From the NCBI RefSeq assembly GCF_039521325.1, contig NZ_BAAACD010000024.1: 64,000 nucleotides of DNA. One strand, given 5' to 3'. This DNA is from Clostridium_X cadaveris (lineage in GTDB: Bacteria > Bacillota > Clostridia > Clostridiales > Clostridiaceae). The position numbers and the translations under genes are program-made. Below the pieces are notes generated by a model. The model was not told the origin of the DNA and did no database searches. It saw nothing but the letters and a program-made list of their open reading frames with translations. Positions 40,790 to 51,145 of this stretch are shown here, piece by piece; position 1 is the first letter of the stretch; every line of letters begins with the position of its first letter.

Positions 40790-43699
40790 TTACGCTATGT
40801 CTACTTTTATAATTTTGTCATCCATAACTATAGTCATTATACTAGTTCCTCTTCCAGCTCTATTTTGAAGTTTTATAAAGTTTATATCTATATTTCTTTC
40901 TTCTTTATATTGAGTTTTTATTGTTACATAGGATTTATCTCTCGTAACTGATATCTCATCATCATCACTATAAGAATTTAAAATTACTGAACCAAACATA
41001 ACTTTGTCTTCTTCCTTAAGACTTATAGCAGTAACTCCTGTAGCTATTCTCCCCATAGAATTTACAGAATCAATCGGAAATCGTATTGCCATACCAAGCT
41101 CTGTAATTACTAAGGCTTCGCCTCCTGGCGCTTTTATATACTCAACGGCAACAAGTTCATCTCTTTCCTCTTTAAACTTATAACAAGGTATTCCTTGGAA
41201 GTCACCAACAAACTCCTTCATAAATGTCTTTTTTATCATACCGCTCTTGGTGAAAAATACAAAAGTATCCTCATCATTATATTGAGTAAATTCTACAACT
41301 TTTATTATCTTTTCTTCATCATTCAAAGAGTCTACAAAATCCCATAGCTTTAGATTATTATCCTTAATGCCTTGAACCATAAACCCTTTAATTTTATATA
41401 CATTTCCTCTATTGGTGAATATCAGTATATCACTAAATGAATTTGCCTTTACCTTTTGGTAAGAGTCTCTTTTATATCCAGAATAAACTCTAATCATACC
41501 TTTTTCATTTATGCCTAAAGTAAAATTATAAAACTCTATATTTTCTACCATCTCAACGCTTATTATAAAATCCTTTGAGGATAAGTTTACTATACTACTT
41601 CCCAATATATTTCTATCAACAATTTGCATTTCAGGCTCTTCTATGGTGAAGTCTAAGCCTAAACTGCTCTTCACCCTTAGATTTTTTCTTTCCTCTACAT
41701 TATCTCTAAGTTCTACAAAAACAAGAGAGTCATTATCCTTAAGTTTTAAAGCTGAAAGCCTGCTATAGTTTGTTGAGAATTTCTCTAGAGATGTTTTCTT
41801 AATCATTCCTTTGGATGTTATAAGAACGAAGCACTTATCTGGATTAAATACATCTATAGAAAATGCATTAACTATCTTCTCTTCATTTAAATCTAAACCT
41901 CTAATTAAGCTATCAATTCTTTCGCCTTTATCTTTCCACTTGCATTCTGGCAAAGAATTACCTCGAGCTTGATACATATTACCTTTATCTGTAAATAAAA
42001 TCAGAACATCCTTAGTGTTTGAAGGTATTAAATATTTTCCAAAGTCGCCTTCTCTATATTCTATATCACTTAAATCACTGTTTAATCTATTATAAGATTT
42101 TAAAGGTATTCTCTTTATAAAACCATCATTAGATAAAGTTATCATCACATCTTCTGATACCATTATATCTTCTAAATCTATCTTAGCTTCCTTATCATCT
42201 TCTATAATTTCAGTTCTTCTGTCATCATTATATTCTTTTTTTACTCTAAGAAGATCTTCTTTTATAACTTTCATAAGCTGGCTTTCGCTGCTTAATATAC
42301 CTTTAAGCTTCTTTATAAGCTTCTCCAACTCTCTATGTTCCTTTTGGAACTCCTTTATCTCAAGTCCAGTTAGTCTATAAAGCATAAGTTCTAATATAGC
42401 TTCTGCCTGTACAGCAGTAAATCCAAATTTATTAACAAGATTCTCTCCTGCTTCTTTCTTAGACTTAGAGCTTCTAATAGTAGCTATTATCTGATCCATT
42501 ATATCTATGGCTTTTATAAATCCCTCTACTATGTGAAATCTCTTTTCTGCTATTTCAAGTTCTTTCCTTGTTCTTCTTGTAACTATCTCTTTTCTGTGAT
42601 TTACATAATGTTTTAAAATAGATTTTAATCCCAAGGTTTCAGGTTTTCCATCTGCTATAGCAACCATATTAAAAGTTAAGTTACACTGAAGATCTGTCCT
42701 TTTGAATAAGTATTTTAAAACTTTATCTACCACATCATAGTCAGCAGATTTTTTAAACTCAATTACAGCTCTTATTCCTGTTCTGTCAGATTCATCCCTT
42801 ATATCACTTATAGAATCTAAAGCCTTTGAGTGTCTCTTGTCTCCTGTCATCTCAGAGATATTTTGAAGAAGCTTAGCTTTATTTCTCCTATAAGGGAATT
42901 CAGTTATAACTATGCCAAGTCTTCCATTTTCTAATTTTTCTATAGAGGTCTTTGCTCTTAAAGTTACTTTTCCTTCTCCTTTTTCATATGCAGCTATAAG
43001 CGAGTCTTTTCCTATAAGAATGCCTCCTGTTGGAAGATCAGGTCCTTTTATATAATGCATAAGTTCCCTTGTACCTATATCATTATTATCTATATAAGCT
43101 AAAGTACCATCTATTACTTCTCCTAAATTATGAGGAGGTATGTTAGTTGCAAGTCCGACAGCTATTCCAAAAGTTCCATTAACCAAAAGATTAGGATAAC
43201 TTGCTGGAAGAACTTTAGGTTCCATTTCAGTTTCAGAATAGTTAGGAATCATGTCTACAACATCTTTCTCTATATCTTTTATCATTTCTAATGCCATAGA
43301 TGTAAGCCTTGCTTCTGTATAACGCATAGCTGCAGCTCCATCACCATCTATGCTTCCCCAGTTACCATGACCATCTATAAGAGGTTTCCTAGTAGAAAAG
43401 TCCTGAGCAAGAATTACCATGGCATCATAAACAGATGTATCTCCATGAGGGTGAAACTTACCTAATATATCTCCAACTATTCTAGCAGACTTGTAATAAG
43501 GTCTGTCTGGAAAAGCCTTTAATAAATAAGCTCCATATAGTATTCTTCTGTGCACAGGCTTTAGTCCATCTCTTACATCAGGCAAAGCTCTATCTTTTGC
43601 AACTTCTACCGCATAAGGAAGATAATTTTCCGGCATAGCTTCTTCAATAGCTACATCTATTATATTATTATCCTTTGGGATATCAATTTTCTTCGCCAT
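40790..43699 (-). CDS. parC: DNA topoisomerase IV subunit A
   Basis: DNA-cutting subunit of the chromosome-decatenating type IIA topoisomerase. The 969 residues show the quinolone-pocket region GKFHPHGDTSVYDAM and catalytic Tyr127 in AAMRYTEARL, the tower and coiled coil (to about 490), then a beta-pinwheel C-terminal domain (repeats such as FIKRIPLKSYNR, MIKKTSLEKF, MIKKTFMKEF). GyrA is similar; I choose ParC because the paired B gene lies upstream, away from a dnaA/recF context, and the GyrA box (QxxGGKG) is absent. The protein is longer than the 800-840 residues usual in bacilli. Confidence 0.9.
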   Translation of the reverse strand: MAKKIDIPKDNNIIDVAIEEAMPENYLPYAVEVAKDRALPDVRDGLKPVHRRILYGAYLLKAFPDRPYYKSARIVGDILGKFHPHGDTSVYDAMVILAQDFSTRKPLIDGHGNWGSIDGDGAAAMRYTEARLTSMALEMIKDIEKDVVDMIPNYSETEMEPKVLPASYPNLLVNGTFGIAVGLATNIPPHNLGEVIDGTLAYIDNNDIGTRELMHYIKGPDLPTGGILIGKDSLIAAYEKGEGKVTLRAKTSIEKLENGRLGIVITEFPYRRNKAKLLQNISEMTGDKRHSKALDSISDIRDESDRTGIRAVIEFKKSADYDVVDKVLKYLFKRTDLQCNLTFNMVAIADGKPETLGLKSILKHYVNHRKEIVTRRTRKELEIAEKRFHIVEGFIKAIDIMDQIIATIRSSKSKKEAGENLVNKFGFTAVQAEAILELMLYRLTGLEIKEFQKEHRELEKLIKKLKGILSSESQLMKVIKEDLLRVKKEYNDDRRTEIIEDDKEAKIDLEDIMVSEDVMITLSNDGFIKRIPLKSYNRLNSDLSDIEYREGDFGKYLIPSNTKDVLILFTDKGNMYQARGNSLPECKWKDKGERIDSLIRGLDLNEEKIVNAFSIDVFNPDKCFVLITSKGMIKKTSLEKFSTNYSRLSALKLKDNDSLVFVELRDNVEERKNLRVKSSLGLDFTIEEPEMQIVDRNILGSSIVNLSSKDFIISVEMVENIEFYNFTLGINEKGMIRVYSGYKRDSYQKVKANSFSDILIFTNRGNVYKIKGFMVQGIKDNNLKLWDFVDSLNDEEKIIKVVEFTQYNDEDTFVFFTKSGMIKKTFMKEFVGDFQGIPCYKFKEERDELVAVEYIKAPGGEALVITELGMAIRFPIDSVNSMGRIATGVTAISLKEEDKVMFGSVILNSYSDDDEISVTRDKSYVTIKTQYKEERNIDINFIKLQNRAGRGTSIMTIVMDDKIIKVDIA

Positions 43700-43725
43700 A
43701 TAATTTTTTCGCTCCTTCTATAATG

Positions 43726-45675
43726 TTAAAACTCTGCATATTTGTACATATAATTTTTTCTAGGTTCTACTACATCACCCATAAGAAGTGACACCATCTT
43801 TTCTGCCTTTGATGCATCGTGTATACTCACCCTATGAAGAGTTCTTGTTTCAGGATTTAAGGTTGTATCCCAAAGCTGATCTGGATTCATCTCTCCAAGA
43901 CCTTTATATCTTTGAATTACTATATTTTTACCCATCTTCTTTTTTACGCCCTCAAGCTCATCATCACTATAAGCATATTCAAATACTTCTTTTCCTTTTA
44001 CCTTCTTTGAAATCTTATATAAAGGAGGTTGAGCTATATAAAGGTGCCCGTTCTGAATGAGAGGTCTCATATATCTGTACAAATATGTCATCCATAATGT
44101 CCTTATATGGTATCCATCTACGTCAGCATCACTCATTATTATTATTTTATCGTATTTTAAATCTTCTTCCTTATAGTTATCTAAAGTTCCTGTTCCTATT
44201 GCTGTATTAAATATCTTAAGTTCTTCAGAAGCTAATACATTTTCAAGTTTCTGCTTTTCAGTATTCATGATCTTACCTTTTGACGGCATTATAGTCTGGA
44301 ATCTTCTATCTCTTGCCTGCTTTGCAGAACCTCCTGCTGAATCTCCCTCAACTACTATAAATTCATTTACAGTCTTATCCTTCATGGTACACACTGCAAC
44401 CTTTCCTGCTAGTGGCGCAGTTCCTTTACCTATCTTCTTCTTTTCTGCCTCATTTATCTTTTTTATTTTATCTCTTCGTGCAGCAGCATCTATAGCATTA
44501 TTGATTATTGATGATGCTATATCCTTATTATCTTCTATCCACTGGCTCAGCTTGACATAAGTAAGTTCATTCATCATAGTATAAGCTTCATTATTGCCAA
44601 GCTTAGTTTTTGTTTGTCCTTCAAACATAGGATTTGAAAGCTTTATTCTAACGATAGCAGTTAATCCTTCTCTTAAATCATCACCTTCAAACTCCTTGTC
44701 CTTTTCCTTTATTAAATTAAGCTTTTTTGCCCATTCTTTAAATGCTCTAGTCATACCAGTTTTAAATCCTGTCTCATGGGTTCCTGCTTCTGTTGTAGGT
44801 ATATTATTCACATAGCTTGCTATGTACTCCGTAGTAGAGTCCGTAAATTGCATACATATTTCTCCATACATATCTATACCATTGACAGATTTCTCACCAT
44901 CAAATAATATCGGGGATTGATGAAGAATTGTTTTACTTTCATTTAGATAATCTATAAAATCTAGAAGCCCTCTTTCAGAAAAATACTCTTTTTGAAAAAG
45001 TTCTTCTTTTCTCTTATCTATAAGTCCAAGAGTTATTCCTTTATTTTGGAAAGCAAGTTCTTGAAGTCTTTCATCAATAATCTCCACTTTAAAATCAGTG
45101 GTAGAAAATATTGATTTATCTGGCATAAATGTTATTTCTGTACCTGTAAGCTTAGTCTTTCCTACCTTTTCAAGTGCGGTAACAGGAGTTCCTGGCATAT
45201 TCCTTTTAAGTTCTTTGTCATAAGCATATTCAAATCTCTGCTTATAAATATTTCCATCTTGATAAATGCTAACCTCCATCCATGAAGAAAGTGCATTTAC
45301 TACTGCAGCTCCAACTCCATGAAGTCCTCCTGAAGTCTTATAGTTTTTATTATTAAACTTACCTCCAGTATGAAGTTCAGTAAATACCATCTCAACTCCA
45401 GACTTCTTCTTTATAGGATGTATTCCTGTGGGAATTCCTCTTCCATTATCTATTACAGTTACACTTTTATCTTTGTTCAAGATTATAGTGACTTTGTTTC
45501 CAAAACCATTTGTTATTTCATCTATAGCATTATCTAATATCTCCCATACACAATGATGTAATCCCTTTGATCCTGTAGAACCTATATACATACCTGGTCT
45601 TATCCTAACAGGCTCAAGCTTTTCTAAGGATGTAAGGTCAGTTACATCATAGGATTTTTTAATTTCTTCTCCCAT
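43726..45675 (-). CDS. parE: DNA topoisomerase IV subunit B
   Basis: ATPase subunit of topoisomerase IV. The 649 residues have the GHKL boxes EILDNAIDE, VIDNGRGIPTG and GGLHGVGAAVVNALS, the transducer domain, and the TOPRIM region with EGDSAGGSAKQARDR and SDADVDGYHIRTL. Partner of the adjacent parC (26 bases apart). GyrB would look alike, but the gene context favours ParE. ATG 45675 follows AGGAGGAA. Confidence 0.92.
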   Translation of the reverse strand: MGEEIKKSYDVTDLTSLEKLEPVRIRPGMYIGSTGSKGLHHCVWEILDNAIDEITNGFGNKVTIILNKDKSVTVIDNGRGIPTGIHPIKKKSGVEMVFTELHTGGKFNNKNYKTSGGLHGVGAAVVNALSSWMEVSIYQDGNIYKQRFEYAYDKELKRNMPGTPVTALEKVGKTKLTGTEITFMPDKSIFSTTDFKVEIIDERLQELAFQNKGITLGLIDKRKEELFQKEYFSERGLLDFIDYLNESKTILHQSPILFDGEKSVNGIDMYGEICMQFTDSTTEYIASYVNNIPTTEAGTHETGFKTGMTRAFKEWAKKLNLIKEKDKEFEGDDLREGLTAIVRIKLSNPMFEGQTKTKLGNNEAYTMMNELTYVKLSQWIEDNKDIASSIINNAIDAAARRDKIKKINEAEKKKIGKGTAPLAGKVAVCTMKDKTVNEFIVVEGDSAGGSAKQARDRRFQTIMPSKGKIMNTEKQKLENVLASEELKIFNTAIGTGTLDNYKEEDLKYDKIIIMSDADVDGYHIRTLWMTYLYRYMRPLIQNGHLYIAQPPLYKISKKVKGKEVFEYAYSDDELEGVKKKMGKNIVIQRYKGLGEMNPDQLWDTTLNPETRTLHRVSIHDASKAEKMVSLLMGDVVEPRKNYMYKYAEF

Positions 45676-45697
45676 GTTATTCCTCCTAAGCTCTATA

Positions 45698-46744
45698 TTA
45701 AATATTAATTCCTATATTATCTTTGTACCATTTTTCTAAAGCGGATACTCCTTCATCTACATTTTCAATGTAGAATTTAAATTCAAATTCATAACCCTTC
45801 ATAGAATTTAAATACATTGGATCGTAATAATCAGTCATAAGCTCTAAAGCAACTTCGTAAAATCCATCATTATTTATCAATTCTTTATAGTGAGCAGCTT
45901 TTTTCTTTCCCAAGTATTTTTCCATGTTATCTAGAGCAGATAAGATCTCTTCTTTAGAACTCCCGTGCTGTGTATACTCCTCTATAAGAAGTTCTGCTCT
46001 TTCTTCTAAACTTGACTCCACATATATATGATATCCATTTTTCATTGCATCAAATATATCATTGTTAAGTATTATATTACCTATTCTTTTGCTTTCTCCT
46101 TCTATAAAAACATAGTTGGTTTTTCTTTTCCTAAGTTCTTCTATAACAAGAGATTCAAACATCTTTTGTTTTCTACATTCTCCAAGACCTACACTTCCAA
46201 GCAATGATCCTCTATGGTTTGCACATTCTTCTAAATCAAGCATATCATATCCTTTGGAATGCAGCTTTTTTAAAATTTCAGTCTTTCCTGTTCCTGTTTT
46301 TCCATGGACAACAATATATTTTATTTCTGAATTTATAGTATTCATTTCATCATTTATAAATTCTCTATACCCCTTATATCCACCTTTTATTTTATATGCA
46401 CTAATTCCTAAAGAATTAACTAAGGCAGTTATGCTACTACTACGCATACCTCCTCTAGCACAAAAAAATACTAAGTTTCTATTTTTTTTATGTAACTCCA
46501 TTATATCATCAAAAATTTGAGGCAGCTTCTTAGATACAGCTTCAATCCCCATCTTTTTAGCCTTTTCAACACTTTCATTTATATATACCGTTCCTATCTC
46601 TTTTCTTTCTTCATTAGTGAAAAGAGGTATATTTATCGCCCCCGGAATAGTATACTCTTCATGTTCTTTTGGACTTCTCACATCAATCAATGCATAGTCT
46701 TTAAGATTCTCTATAAGATTTTTATACTCTACTGTTTTAAACAT
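45698..46744 (-). CDS. mnmH: tRNA 2-selenouridine synthase
   Basis: Converts 2-thiouridine in the wobble position of certain tRNAs to 2-selenouridine through a geranylated intermediate, using selenophosphate. The 348 residues join an N-terminal rhodanese domain (YALIDVRSPKEHEEYTIPGAINIP, active Cys in VFFCARGGMRSSS) to a P-loop domain (VVHGKTGTGKTEIL). I chose ATG 46744; TTG 46765 is also open but adds seven residues not seen in the family. It lies 22 bases before parE, so it is likely the first gene of that operon. Its presence implies selenium metabolism elsewhere in the genome. Confidence 0.93.
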   Translation of the reverse strand: MFKTVEYKNLIENLKDYALIDVRSPKEHEEYTIPGAINIPLFTNEERKEIGTVYINESVEKAKKMGIEAVSKKLPQIFDDIMELHKKNRNLVFFCARGGMRSSSITALVNSLGISAYKIKGGYKGYREFINDEMNTINSEIKYIVVHGKTGTGKTEILKKLHSKGYDMLDLEECANHRGSLLGSVGLGECRKQKMFESLVIEELRKRKTNYVFIEGESKRIGNIILNNDIFDAMKNGYHIYVESSLEERAELLIEEYTQHGSSKEEILSALDNMEKYLGKKKAAHYKELINNDGFYEVALELMTDYYDPMYLNSMKGYEFEFKFYIENVDEGVSALEKWYKDNIGINI

Positions 46745-46914
46745 TTCTAGCACATGCCTTTCCAATTAAAGTTCCTAAGAAAGCACTTCAACTAAATAGT
46801 ATAAAGCTTCCTTTTTTAGATGTCAAACTTATGTTCTATAAGCTTCAAATTTCATTTCATATTCACCTTAGATATTATAAACTAAAAATAACAATTTATA
46901 AAATCTATTATATA

Positions 46915-46941
46915 AAAAAACCAGTGATATCTCACTGGTTA
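46915..46941 (-). terminator. Glycosyltransferase gene terminator
   Basis: Stem AACCAGTGA / TCACTGGTT with a four-base loop, overlapping the end of the gene and followed by TTTTTTATA on the minus strand. Confidence 0.9.
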
Positions 46942-48324
46942 TACATCGTATATTCCTATCTGTCTTACGTGTTTTGTATGGTTCCATTCTTTGTTATTTT
47001 TATCTAACATACCTTGAATAGTTATTGGAATCCAAGTCAAAGTATATAGCCCAAATAACAAGTACCAAAAGAATCTCTTACTTGCAAGTTTTCCTAAGAA
47101 CATATATGTTAATCCAAAGAAAACTACAAAGTATATTACCTGGCTTATTGCAACCATATAAAAATCAGGATTTTCTCCTATAAATCTTGCCATTACTAAA
47201 ACATTTGTTGAATATAAAGCTAAAATAGCAAATAACTTTTTGCTAAGTTTAGAGTCTATTAGCATAACAAGTGGAGTAAGCATAAACTGACAAATAGAAA
47301 ATACCTTCCATATAAATCCTGGCACTAGTGCATTGATTGTAAATATATTAAGTGGACTCATCGCTTGAACAAAAGTTAATAAAGCAGATAGTCCTATTAA
47401 TAACACTGCAAAAGGCTGTATAACATATAATGCACAATCTATCACTATCATACTTCTCTCTTTAATTCCCTTTTTCATAAGCTTTGTAAAAAATCTTGAA
47501 GCAACATCAGCAAATCCTTGCATCCATCTCTTTCTTTGACGCCAAGATTGTTTTAATGTTAGAGGCTTCTCATCATAAACTACAGCTTCATGAGCCCAGC
47601 CTACCTTATATCCGTTTAACACAAGTTTACAAGTAAACTCAAGGTCTTCTGTAAGACAAGTAGCACCCCATCCTAGTTCTTTTAATATATCTGTATCAAC
47701 TATAAATCCAGTTCCACCAAGCTGATTAGAAAGACCAATATTATGTCTTGCTAATTGAAATAATCTATTTGCAGCCCAGAAAGATACTGAGTATGATTCA
47801 CTAATCCATGAGTCATGAGGATTCTTGCTGTCTATATATCCTTGAACAACTTTATATCCTTCGCACATATAACAATTCATTTCTGATAAAAAGTTTTGTG
47901 ATACAAGATTGTCAGCATCAAAAATACCTACTGCATCATACTTTTTATCCATTTTAAATATCTTGTCAAACATCCACTCTAAAGCGAATCCTTTTCCTCG
48001 TTTATCCTTGTTAGTTCTTTCAAAAACTTTAGCGCCATGCTCTCTCGCTATAGCAGCTGTATTATCGTCACAGTTATCTGCTATAACAAATACATCATAT
48101 AATTCTTTAGGATAGTCTAAATGCATTAAACTCTCCACTGCTTTTCCTATAACTACTTCTTCATTGTGAGCCGCTACTATTAAAGCAAATGATTTCTGAT
48201 TCTCATGTATGTTAACTTTTTTTCTCTTTTTAAGACCAAATAATGATAAAACTACATAATATCCAGACAACACGAATACAAAGATTTGAAAAACCGCTGT
48301 AAGTGTGTACATATAATTTCCCAT
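46939..48324 (-). CDS. Membrane glycosyltransferase, family 2
   Basis: Processive-type GT-A enzyme of the cellulose/PNAG-synthase kind, making a surface polysaccharide or glycolipid. The 461 residues have one N-terminal membrane helix (about 8-28), the catalytic domain (IVAAHNEEVVIGKAV, VIADNCDDNT, GIFDADN, CLTEDLEFTCK with the catalytic ED, QRKRWMQG as the QxxRW motif), and about four C-terminal helices. Product unknown. No partner gene (deacetylase, c-di-GMP domain) lies next to it, so it is probably a single-gene unit. ATG 48324 follows AGGAGGAA. Confidence 0.9.
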   Translation of the reverse strand: MGNYMYTLTAVFQIFVFVLSGYYVVLSLFGLKKRKKVNIHENQKSFALIVAAHNEEVVIGKAVESLMHLDYPKELYDVFVIADNCDDNTAAIAREHGAKVFERTNKDKRGKGFALEWMFDKIFKMDKKYDAVGIFDADNLVSQNFLSEMNCYMCEGYKVVQGYIDSKNPHDSWISESYSVSFWAANRLFQLARHNIGLSNQLGGTGFIVDTDILKELGWGATCLTEDLEFTCKLVLNGYKVGWAHEAVVYDEKPLTLKQSWRQRKRWMQGFADVASRFFTKLMKKGIKERSMIVIDCALYVIQPFAVLLIGLSALLTFVQAMSPLNIFTINALVPGFIWKVFSICQFMLTPLVMLIDSKLSKKLFAILALYSTNVLVMARFIGENPDFYMVAISQVIYFVVFFGLTYMFLGKLASKRFFWYLLFGLYTLTWIPITIQGMLDKNNKEWNHTKHVRQIGIYDV

Positions 48325-48622
48325 CTTTTCCTCCTAAATTTTATAATAATCAATTTTTATCTCTCCCTTAATTCTAACCTAGTATATCATAAATTTGTTT
48401 AAGGCCAGTCTTTTAAGAAATATTCTGATTATTCTAACCATTTCAGAGTTCTCTAACTTATTATCGTCTATTTTTAATTGTATCCTTAGTGAAAGATATA
48501 TATTCCTATTAATAAAAAATTTAATCAGCGAAAAATTTAATAATATCTTTATTTTTTTTGATTGTTTTTTAGCAACAAAAACCATTAGTTTTAAATTTTA
48601 CTAATGGTTTTCTATCATTAAT
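48325..48622. other. AT-rich intergenic gap
   Basis: About 300 bases between the glycosyltransferase gene and the sigma4-like gene. It holds a terminator hairpin at its right end. Two short open frames of 68-69 codons overlap one another on opposite strands here; neither has a good ribosome site or recognisable protein, so I do not call them. The glycosyltransferase promoter must lie here but I cannot fix it. Confidence 0.5.
48580..48613 (-). terminator. Terminator of the sigma4-like gene
   Basis: Stem AAACCATTAGT / ACTAATGGTTT with a loop of about ten bases, just after the stop codon, followed by TTTTTGTT on the minus strand. Confidence 0.82.
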
Positions 48623-51145
48623 TTATTCTATTATTTTTAATTTTCCATTGGAATCTACCCATATTACCTCTGAATCCCAAACTTCTTTTGGAAGAACTTT
48701 TAATATTATATTCTTTTCTTGAAGATATTCCTGAATCCTTGTTATAGTCATTACATCATCATATTCATTCTTTATTATATAGACAATTAAATCAGAAATA
48801 TTTTTGATACTAGAGTTATTTTTAACTAATATTGAGCATTTGTATCTTCTATCTTTAAAATATTTCTCTATAATTCTGTAATCAGGGATATATTCTTTTA
48901 CAATGGCTTCTAATAAATAAGAATTCCATCCATATCCTATGGCTGGATAAGAATCAAAATTTTCTATTCCTCTCAGAGGAAGATATTCTATATCTCTCAT
49001 TACATTCTTAATATTCTGTTTTATCCTTTTTATACTTTCCTCGTCTATGTTAAAGTCCTTTTTTAGTACATAGTTATTATCATTTATCTCTATCAGATCT
49101 TTAGAGACTTTGTGAAAAGCATTATAGATAGTTCTCTCTGTAAACTCCAGATTTTTAAAATAACTGTAGAATTCATCGTAGCTTATCTTCTTTTTATTTT
49201 CTAGAAGAGCATAAAATAAATCCATCGTAGTAAACTGCTTTTTAGGTCTTTCTTCCAATATATGAGGCCGTCTAAAGTAATAATTACTACCAAAGTTGTA
49301 TTCTAATATGGAATATAAATTAAATGAGTTTTTTACGTTATTTGCTTTTATAAAATCACTCATGCTTTTCTTTACTTCTTTGTAGATTATATTTGCATTG
49401 GTATACCCATTATTTTTATCAAAAGATTTTTTAACAATGTCCCTTAAATTGCTTGTCCATTCTTTTTTCATATTTAGTGCCATAGCACTTATAAAGTATC
49501 CATTATCCCAATATAATATATCTTTGTTAACAGACACAGCGTTATTAAACATGGAGTCTGTCCATCCTGGATATACCTTACGTATTTCTTTTTTGCTCAC
49601 AGGTGCATTTTTTGAAGACAAAAACTTTCCAAATATCTCGTGAGAGGTCATAGTTCTATTTAAATCTTTTACTATATTGTCTTTAGTAAAAATAAATTCA
49701 TCACCATAGTAATATTTAAGGATACCATGGAGAAAATATCTATTATTTATATTACTTTGGGATAGCAATTCTTCTTCAAATTTTCTATATAAATCTGCTA
49801 TAAAAATAGAATTTTCTTTAAAATTCAATATATGCCTCTTTATTTTTTCTAAGGTTTTTACACTGATGTCTATATAATCAGGACTTATATATGTTCCTCT
49901 GTCGCATAAAACATTATCGCTTTCTATTCTTGCTGCAATAGCTCTATTATTCTCACAAACATCTTCACGTCCAAATTTTTCTTTAAAGATCTTTCTTACA
50001 AATTCTATGCTGTTGTCATCACTAAGCTTTATTCCTTCTTTAAAATATTCTTTTACTATTATGCTATAGCATTTCGATAGCTTAATTGAACCTTTCCATA
50101 TATAATCCTTATATCTTTTATATCCATGCTTCATTATATATGATATAAAATCATCATATTCTAGAAATCCTATATCATTCTCTTCTAAACACTCTTCCAT
50201 AGGATATATCCCCTCATAATAATTGAATACTTCTGGCACATCATCCAATATTATGGAATTAATTTTTCTTAAGAACTCTTCCTTATTTTCATCTATTATA
50301 TACTTTTTTATATCTTCACAATAAACTATCCTATCACTATCAGCACTTTTAAGTGAATATTTGATTATCACTCTGTCTTCTATATTGTCAAATAATAAAT
50401 TTAAATCTTCACCATCAAAAATTTTTTCTTTTTCTAAATTATTTATTATATACGAAGAAAACATAGCAAAATATCCTTTGAGCCTCTGATGAATCCTAAG
50501 TTCAAGCTGTCTTACACGTTCTCTGCTTATGCCTTTGCTGTCAGCTATATATTGAAGTGTCTCTTTATTTATTGCTCTTCTTTTAAAAACATTAAAATGT
50601 TCATCATCTTTTATAAGATGAAGTGTAAGCTTGTATAAACTATTTTCAGGGATTTTAAGAAGCCCCATGCCATCTATAAAACGCTTATATTTAGCTTTAC
50701 CTATATTAGGTATAGTACTTATAACAGATAAATCTAATTTTTCTATCATACCTATAGTTTCTATATGATTTTTTTCTAACCAGTGAATTATTTTAGAATC
50801 TATAGAAAGGGCACCTAACGCCTTTACACACATAGATTTATAGCATGGTTGTATATCAATATTTTTTTCGTAATTCTTTTGAGGATTGTATTTCATGTTG
50901 AAATCTTTGTTCTTCCATTGATTCCATCGATTTATTATACTTTGTATCTTTGCCTCTCCAAAACCCTTCTCGTTATATAATGTGTTAAAATCAAATTTTT
51001 CTAGGTCTTTTAAATAAAGTTTATGCTGCTTTCTGCAATAATCTTTAAATAATCTAAAAGAGTTCTCATAAAATAAATCATCAATTCCATAGGAATCATA
51101 ATCTTTTGAAATGATGTTTGTGGCATTTACAACTGAATTATTCAT
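48623..51145 (-). CDS. Large protein with a sigma region 4-like HTH and tandem repeats; unknown function
   Basis: No known family can be named for the whole protein. Seen in the 840 residues: helix-hairpin-helix-like segments (about 57-75 NEKGFGEAKIQSI; 138-160 LSVISTIPNIGKAKYKRF); a sigma-70 region 4-type helix-turn-helix (about 193-224, TLQYIADSKGISRERVRQLE); then at least three repeats of about 135 residues (starting near 430, 566 and 705), each with an ILxYxxG-type core (474-481, 612-619, about 746) and a winged-helix-like second half (TxxxxFxxxLxxxK). No sigma region 2, so it is not a complete sigma factor. DNA binding is the likely activity. Monocistronic, ATG 51145 after AAGGAGAT. Confidence 0.8.
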   Translation of the reverse strand: MNNSVVNATNIISKDYDSYGIDDLFYENSFRLFKDYCRKQHKLYLKDLEKFDFNTLYNEKGFGEAKIQSIINRWNQWKNKDFNMKYNPQKNYEKNIDIQPCYKSMCVKALGALSIDSKIIHWLEKNHIETIGMIEKLDLSVISTIPNIGKAKYKRFIDGMGLLKIPENSLYKLTLHLIKDDEHFNVFKRRAINKETLQYIADSKGISRERVRQLELRIHQRLKGYFAMFSSYIINNLEKEKIFDGEDLNLLFDNIEDRVIIKYSLKSADSDRIVYCEDIKKYIIDENKEEFLRKINSIILDDVPEVFNYYEGIYPMEECLEENDIGFLEYDDFISYIMKHGYKRYKDYIWKGSIKLSKCYSIIVKEYFKEGIKLSDDNSIEFVRKIFKEKFGREDVCENNRAIAARIESDNVLCDRGTYISPDYIDISVKTLEKIKRHILNFKENSIFIADLYRKFEEELLSQSNINNRYFLHGILKYYYGDEFIFTKDNIVKDLNRTMTSHEIFGKFLSSKNAPVSKKEIRKVYPGWTDSMFNNAVSVNKDILYWDNGYFISAMALNMKKEWTSNLRDIVKKSFDKNNGYTNANIIYKEVKKSMSDFIKANNVKNSFNLYSILEYNFGSNYYFRRPHILEERPKKQFTTMDLFYALLENKKKISYDEFYSYFKNLEFTERTIYNAFHKVSKDLIEINDNNYVLKKDFNIDEESIKRIKQNIKNVMRDIEYLPLRGIENFDSYPAIGYGWNSYLLEAIVKEYIPDYRIIEKYFKDRRYKCSILVKNNSSIKNISDLIVYIIKNEYDDVMTITRIQEYLQEKNIILKVLPKEVWDSEVIWVDSNGKLKIIE

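Noticed and set aside
44267..44815. Plus-strand open frames within parE
   Set aside because: Antisense to TOPRIM and transducer motifs of parE, without ribosome sites; shadow frames.
48379..48604. Two small overlapping open frames (68 and 69 codons) on opposite strands in the gap after the sigma4-like gene
   Set aside because: AT-rich stretch, overlap with a terminator hairpin, no good ribosome site, no recognisable product.
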